Source: CATOSK01 sp963665735
GTDB lineage: Bacteria; Chloroflexota; Dehalococcoidia; Lucifugimonadales; UBA3495
Assembly (NCBI GenBank): GCA_963665735.1
Contig: OY762444.1
Coordinates: forward strand, 3,720,001-3,784,000
Length of the DNA stretch: 64,000 bases
Reading direction: 5' to 3'
The notes beneath the pieces are model-generated. The model did no database searches and was not told the origin of the DNA. It was given only the letters and a program-made list of their open reading frames with translations. Each line of letters opens with the position of its first letter. The first letter of the stretch is position 1. Position numbers and translations under genes: made by a program. Of this stretch, positions 59,940 to 64,000 are shown piece by piece.

Positions 59940-61832
59940 CTAACCCTCCCCCGTCGAGGGGGAGGGGATTTTGGGGGTGTGGCGGCGGGCGTATTCTAGG
60001 GCCCAGATTTCCATGGCGCGGTCGTAGGCCCAGTTGAGGTCTATCAGGTCGTCCAGGTCAACTTTCAGTTCCTGGCGGGCGGCTACTTCGGTTCTCAGGC
60101 GTTCCAGGGTGATTTCCCGGCTGCCCTTGCTGCCGTTGTGCTGCTGGCATATCGGGGCGCGGTTGTAGATGCGGTCGGAGCCGCCCCGGGACCGGGGGGT
60201 GATGTGGTCCAGCTGGAAGTTGGCGGCGTCGCGGATGATGGTTCCGTCGTCGCGGCGGTTGGCGAATCCGCAGCACCAGGCCCGGTAGCCGGACAGTTCC
60301 AGCAGCCGCTCCAGCATCTGCCGGCGGTCGAATACGTCGGATTCCTTCTTGTAGTTGAGGGGCGGCCGGGGTTTCAGTTCCAGTTTCTTGACGTTGACGG
60401 CGACGGGAGAGGTGCGCTGGGGCAGTTGGCCCGGCCCGTGGATGGTGACGGTGGGTTCGCTGCCCAAGACCTGCTGGCCGGTGGTCTGGTCGTTGCAGGT
60501 GAGCAGGGCCAGGGATGGCTTGTTGAATTGACGCTTGAAAACCGTCCAGGCCCGGGGGTTGACATCGCAGGCAATCCATTGGCGGCCCAACCGCTCGGCG
60601 GCCACGGCGGAGTAGGCGCAGCCGGCGAAACAGTCCAGGACGACATCGCCGGGGTTGCTGCTGGCCCGGATGATGCGCTCGGCCAGGGCGATGGGCTTTT
60701 GCGTGGGGTAGCCGGTGCGTTCAGGCGATTGCGATTGGATTGTCTTGATGTCTTCCCAAATGGTATCCACAGGATTCCCTTGCATTTCGTCGAGATACCG
60801 TTTTTGGCGGGCCAGTCCTGTTGAGGTGTAATGAATCAGTCCCTTGTCATGGGCTTCCTGCATCCGTTCTTTCGTCCAACGCCAAACTCGGAAATGACCG
60901 TTCCACTCGTAGGTTAAGTTGGGTCTATCCCGATTTGGATTGGTAAGGTCTCCCAACGTATAGCGGCGGCCTGTGTCCGGTTCAACATGACGATAAAACT
61001 GTTTGACGTATTCCGGGGAGTGGGGAAGAAACGGGCGATTCCAGACAAAAGAATCGCTCTTCGAGTAGTACAGTAGGCTGTCAGCGTTGTTCGGATAGCC
61101 CTTGAAGGCTAACCCTTTGGCATTGGTGCGCCGCCAAGTGATTTCGCTGCGGAAGTTGTCCAAGCCGAAAATGATGTCCAGCAGTTGACGGAGGTAGCCA
61201 TTGGCGGTGTGGTCGCAATGGAGGTAAAAGCTGCCGGTGGGTTTCAATACGCGGTGGATTTCCAGCAGCCGGATAGCCATGAAACAGAGGTAGGCGGCGA
61301 TGCTGTCGCTGTGGGAGTCGCGGGAGGAGTGAATGAAGGTGGCGATTTTGTCGTACCGGGTTTCCAGGTCCACCATCCAATCTTCGTGGATGTCCTTTTC
61401 CCAGGCCCAGATGTCCACGTAGCCGCCGCGGGTCTGGCCGTCGTCGGGCCAGGCGATGCCGGCGTCGGCAGCGGCGGTTTCGTTGGTGATTCCCCAGCTG
61501 CGGAGGAGGCGCAGTTCGGTTTCGAGTTCTGCGTCGCTGAGGGGCGGTTTGAGACGGTCGCCGGTGAAGGTTTCGTTCTTGGCGAAGGGCGGGTCAATGC
61601 AAACCAGGTCAACGGTTTCGGAGTTGAGGGAGCGGAGGAAGTCGAGGTTGTCGGCGATATAGACGCCGCGGTTGACAGCGTTGAGAGCAGCCACGGGCGC
61701 ACCTTTCCAAGTAAGGGTGGGATGACGGGGTTTTAGTTTGGCGGTTAGTTGGGCGGGGGTCAATGGGCGGTTGTCAGCAGGGGTTTTTGTTGGGGTTGGG
61801 GATTTTTGGTCGTCGAGGGGGTTTTTCACCAC
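59940..61832 (-). CDS. DNA methyltransferase fused to an HNH nuclease domain
   Basis: 630 residues from GTG 61832; the true start may lie downstream, since the first 20 or so residues read through a dispersed repeat. Beta-class methyltransferase: catalytic DPPF at 80-83, then the SAM motif VLDCFAGCAYSAVAAERLGRQW near 395. A C-terminal domain (about 535-590) has YRAWCCGF, FQLDHITPRSRGGSDRIYNRAPICQQHNGSKGSR, a complete HNH/McrA-type zinc-supported nuclease. The last about 10 residues (IPSPSTGEG) are encoded by a hairpin repeat. Such fusions could combine modification and cutting in one chain, a restriction-like logic; the target is unknown. Confidence 0.82.
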   Translation of the reverse strand: MVKNPLDDQKSPTPTKTPADNRPLTPAQLTAKLKPRHPTLTWKGAPVAALNAVNRGVYIADNLDFLRSLNSETVDLVCIDPPFAKNETFTGDRLKPPLSDAELETELRLLRSWGITNETAAADAGIAWPDDGQTRGGYVDIWAWEKDIHEDWMVDLETRYDKIATFIHSSRDSHSDSIAAYLCFMAIRLLEIHRVLKPTGSFYLHCDHTANGYLRQLLDIIFGLDNFRSEITWRRTNAKGLAFKGYPNNADSLLYYSKSDSFVWNRPFLPHSPEYVKQFYRHVEPDTGRRYTLGDLTNPNRDRPNLTYEWNGHFRVWRWTKERMQEAHDKGLIHYTSTGLARQKRYLDEMQGNPVDTIWEDIKTIQSQSPERTGYPTQKPIALAERIIRASSNPGDVVLDCFAGCAYSAVAAERLGRQWIACDVNPRAWTVFKRQFNKPSLALLTCNDQTTGQQVLGSEPTVTIHGPGQLPQRTSPVAVNVKKLELKPRPPLNYKKESDVFDRRQMLERLLELSGYRAWCCGFANRRDDGTIIRDAANFQLDHITPRSRGGSDRIYNRAPICQQHNGSKGSREITLERLRTEVAARQELKVDLDDLIDLNWAYDRAMEIWALEYARRHTPKIPSPSTGEG

Positions 61833-61945
61833 AGAGCCACGGAGAGCGCGGAGGGCGCAGAGGGTTGAGAGAGGGGAGGTTTTCCTATAACGGCCTTGGT
61901 GATTGGCGTTGGTAGGGCAACCACAAGGGTTGCCCCTACGGGTGG
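61790..61945. repeat. Right direct repeat flanking the MTase-HNH gene
   Basis: Repeats the order of the 59560-59712 block: TTTTTCACCACAGAGCCACG (61823), a GGAGG-TTTTCCTATAACGG stretch, GGTGATTGGCGTTGGTAGGG and an imperfect palindrome (61912-61939, GTAGGGCAACCACAAGGG...). The two blocks are in the same orientation about 2.2 kb apart. Confidence 0.75.
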
Positions 61946-62004
61946 TCAGGGGCGTTTTGTGGGGGCGAAGATGGTTTGGGGGTGGGGGTTCACCCCCTCC
62001 CTAG

Positions 62005-62037
62005 CCCTCCCCCTGGTAGGGGGAGGGGATTTTTATT
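62005..62037 (+). terminator. Terminator-like hairpin
   Basis: CCCTCCCCCTGG/TAGGGGGAGGG stem followed by GATTTTTATTT. Its T-run is on the plus strand, although both neighbouring genes are on the minus strand, so it may be only a mobile repeat of the hairpin family. Confidence 0.45.
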
Positions 62038-62046
62038 TGGGGCGGG

Positions 62047-63426
62047 TTAGTCTGCGGCGGGGCTGGCGGTTTCGCGGGGGATGGAGTCTTCCCAGTTGGG
62101 AATCAGGACGCGGGAGGAGGATTCGAGGAAGAGGATGGCGACGACGCCGGCCCAACTGGCGCCGATGGAGATTATCCAGGCCAGGTCGTAGGAGCCGAAG
62201 TAGTCGAAGATGAGGCCGCCGATTAACCCGCCGGCGGCCATGCCGAAGCCGGAACCGAGGTGCTGGAATCCGAAGATGGAACGCACCGGCCCCATGCCGT
62301 AATACTGGCGGTTGGCGATGAGGAAGGCGGACATTTCGCCGCCAAAGCCGATGCCAAACAGGGCGGCGAAAAGGTAGAACTGCCACCAGGTTTCGGCCCA
62401 GAAGAGCATCAAGACGGTGATTCCCTGGATGAAGTAGGGCAGCACCATCACGGCCTTGGCTCCCCAACGGTCGGCCAGGATGGGGACGATTAACCGGCTG
62501 AGGACGCTGAAGGCGGTGTAAATGGTGACAATCCAGGCCCCTTGCGCCAGGGTCAAGCCCTGGGTGGTGGCGAAAAACACGACGTGCCAGATTACGATGG
62601 AATGGCCCAGGCAACCGAGGTAGTGAATGAAGGGGAGGTTCCAGAAGGCCCGGGTGCGGCGGGCGTGGCGGAGGAACACCTGGCTGCGAATCTTGGCGGC
62701 GGCGGGGTCGGAGGAAGGCGTCGGCTCCGGGGTGTCGTTGTCGTCGGCGCCGTAGGGCAACATTTCCCGGTCGCCCGGCTCGCCGTGGAACTTGGCCAGC
62801 AGGGAGAAAACGATGATTCCCCCAACGACGGCGATAATCCAAAAAGCCGTGTCCCACTCAAACCTGGACAACAAAAGGGCCAAGGCCGGGGCGGTTACGG
62901 AGGCGCCCATGCCGCCGATGGACTGCTGGATTCCTACGGCGACGCCCAGCTTGCGCTTGAACCAGGCGGCTACGGTGGTGGGGATGTTGACGGAAAACAG
63001 GGCTTGGGCCAAACCCAGCATGAGGCTGTAGTACAGGTACAACTGGATTATGGGATTCTCGAAGTACCAGCGGAGCGCGAAGTTGTCCAAGTACCAGGGC
63101 AATTGAGGCTCTTTGACGATGGTGCCCAAGAGCACCAGGCCAACGACGTACAGGGTGGCGGCCACCAGCAGGGAGCGGCGCGCGCCGTAACGGTCGCCCA
63201 CCCAGCCGGCGGGGGGAGACAGGACGGCGCTGGCCATGCTGCGGAAGACCTGGGCCATGACGATGGCGGTCACTGACCAGCCGAAATCCTGCTGGAGGAC
63301 TACGAGGATGACGGCGAAAGCCTGGCTGACGAAGTTGGCAGTCACCCGCAGGGCGGTGCCCATGCCGACGATGGCCCAGGCGTAGTGGTACTCTTCGCGG
63401 ATGGCGTGGATTCGGGTTGGAATCAT
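62047..63426 (-). CDS. MFS transporter (OFA/monocarboxylate-like)
   Basis: 459 residues from ATG 63426. Twelve predicted helices; WVGDRYGARRSL gives the GxxxDRxG signature. It begins REEYHYAWAIVGMGTALRV, close to the carrier at 24333 (HYAWVIVAVATVMRL), and the C-terminal half shares LFGIGFGGEMSAFLIANRQYYGMGPV with LFGIGFGGEMTAFPIINRQYYANAPM, showing a clear paralogous pair. Substrate unknown, probably a carboxylate. Confidence 0.87.
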   Translation of the reverse strand: MIPTRIHAIREEYHYAWAIVGMGTALRVTANFVSQAFAVILVVLQQDFGWSVTAIVMAQVFRSMASAVLSPPAGWVGDRYGARRSLLVAATLYVVGLVLLGTIVKEPQLPWYLDNFALRWYFENPIIQLYLYYSLMLGLAQALFSVNIPTTVAAWFKRKLGVAVGIQQSIGGMGASVTAPALALLLSRFEWDTAFWIIAVVGGIIVFSLLAKFHGEPGDREMLPYGADDNDTPEPTPSSDPAAAKIRSQVFLRHARRTRAFWNLPFIHYLGCLGHSIVIWHVVFFATTQGLTLAQGAWIVTIYTAFSVLSRLIVPILADRWGAKAVMVLPYFIQGITVLMLFWAETWWQFYLFAALFGIGFGGEMSAFLIANRQYYGMGPVRSIFGFQHLGSGFGMAAGGLIGGLIFDYFGSYDLAWIISIGASWAGVVAILFLESSSRVLIPNWEDSIPRETASPAAD

Positions 63427-63872
63427 GCTCAAGACGGGGCCTTTCTTTATCGGCGCGCTGCGACGTTACATTGAACGCAATCCGCCGGGAATGGCATGGC
63501 CGGCGGCGGTTGACATTGGGCTGGACGTTGGGGGGCATTGTAACCACCGGGGAGAGTTGGGGCAACCGGGGGGACGATTACGAAGTCCGCCTCCCAAGGA
63601 TGGGGAGGTGTTCGGGACGGTGTTACATACCTCTGACGTAAGGTTCACCCCCATCCTAACCTTCCCCCGTCAAGGGGGAAGGGATTTTTTGTACACCTTA
63701 TTCCGCGGTTAGGCGACGCTGCTGGAGGCAGGAATTTTAGATTCTTCGCTACGCTCAGAATGACATGGAAGGGGCAAGGTATGGAAAAACCTGGGCTATT
63801 CCTGCTGTTGTCCGCGGGTTTGACCGCTTGGCTATAATTGCCCGCAAACGGCGTTGAATTGCGGAGGAACTT
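63427..63872. other. Divergent intergenic region with MITE fragment
   Basis: Contains a truncated MITE-like copy (63571-63691) and an AGATTCTTCGCTACGCTCAG repeat (about 63738-63763). GGAGG (63863-63867) precedes ATG 63873. No gene is seen. Confidence 0.6.
63571..63691. mobile_element. Truncated MITE-like copy 4
   Basis: Inverted with respect to copies 1-3. The left end GGGACGATTACGAAGTCC is a diverged terminal repeat, and the interior (CACCCCCATCCTAACCTTCC, CCTTCCCCC hairpin) matches, but the sequence diverges after about 120 bases, so the other end is lost. Confidence 0.7.
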
Positions 63873-64000
63873 ATGGGTTGGTCGCGGCATCACCCTACGG
63901 GATTGATTTACTACGCGCCGCAGCACTGTTGGCGAGGTTATACCCTGACCAGCAACGTGGGCGGTTCTCATGCTCATTTGATTGATATGGAGGGGAGGGT
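63873..64000 (+). CDS. Arylsulfotransferase (ASST)-like protein, 5' fragment
   Basis: Only 42 residues are in the window. MGWSRHHPTGLIYYAPQHCWRGYTLTSNVGGSHAHLIDMEGRV matches the start pattern of ASST-family beta-propeller proteins (GYTL...GG...AHLIDMEGRVV), which act in sulfate transfer between phenols. GGAGG precedes ATG at 63873, eight bases away. No signal peptide is visible in the fragment. Confidence 0.6.
   Translation, partial: MGWSRHHPTGLIYYAPQHCWRGYTLTSNVGGSHAHLIDMEGR

Noticed and set aside
62005..62037. Functional terminator of the MFS gene at 62047
   Set aside because: The T-run is on the plus strand while the gene is on the minus strand; listed only as terminator-like.

Overview
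The window is about 64 kb of high-GC bacterial chromosome, tightly packed with genes, with most non-coding space filled by short palindromic repeats. The gene set suggests a member of the Chloroflexota (Dehalococcoidia or SAR202-like): a SufU-type SUF operon, tandem FmdB zinc ribbons, a TreT-like glycosyltransferase, LVIVD-propeller and Ldh2 oxidoreductases, OFA-like MFS carriers and a translin-like protein. No rRNA or other phylogenetic marker is present, so the assignment is inference. No transposase, integrase, phage gene or CRISPR array was seen.

Layout. 1-9.95 kb (minus strand): a hopanoid operon transcribed prenyltransferase, coiled-coil membrane protein, hpnH, hpnG, hpnA, shc, hpnC, hpnD, hpnE, with a good promoter in front. 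It covers the route from prenyl diphosphate through squalene and hopene to adenosyl- and ribosylhopane. 10.2-15.6 kb (plus): TPR protein, Ldh2 dehydrogenase, alpha/beta hydrolase, ferritin and DinB protein, with tRNA-Pro and tRNA-Arg on the minus strand and three 164-166 bp MITE-like elements between genes. 15.8-23.2 kb (minus): sufB, a two-TM protein, sufC, sufD, sufS, sufU, a DUF433/DUF5615 toxin-antitoxin pair and a second NifU/SufU scaffold, behind a promoter overlapped by an inverted-repeat operator. 23.3-28.2 kb (minus): NYN nuclease-like protein, MFS carrier and an XcyI-type restriction-modification pair. 28.4-32.5 kb (plus): Cu(I) ATPase and TreT-like glycosyltransferase.

32.5-34.6 kb is the oddest stretch. 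Palindromic repeats are followed by a consensus-like promoter, a 15-codon leader ORF, a tandem array of five two-hairpin units whose stems change sequence but keep pairing, and a gene for a 100-residue protein of unknown function lying between repeat copies. 34.6-40.3 kb holds an LVIVD protein, then (minus) LigB-like, metallo-hydrolase, translin-like, ThiE and two zinc-ribbon genes. 40.6-48.2 kb (plus): polA, a damaged methyltransferase / small-protein / PLD-nuclease locus, CitE-like, YbjQ-like, folB and a SagB-type protein. 48.4-53.6 kb (minus): TPR protein, glycosyltransferase 2, lysC, thrB and a phosphonoacetate-hydrolase-like enzyme. 53.8-64 kb: a helicase-less ISP/IIG-type restriction-modification enzyme overlapped by a MazF-like gene, a VOC protein, two MFS carriers, a methyltransferase-HNH fusion between direct repeats, and the start of an arylsulfotransferase-like gene cut by the right edge.

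Four separate restriction-modification loci lie in 36 kb, one of them decaying. The best candidates for something new are the hairpin array with its small gene (33.2-34.2 kb), the methyltransferase-HNH cassette, the PLD-nuclease locus, the coiled-coil protein inside the hopanoid operon and the MITE-like family.
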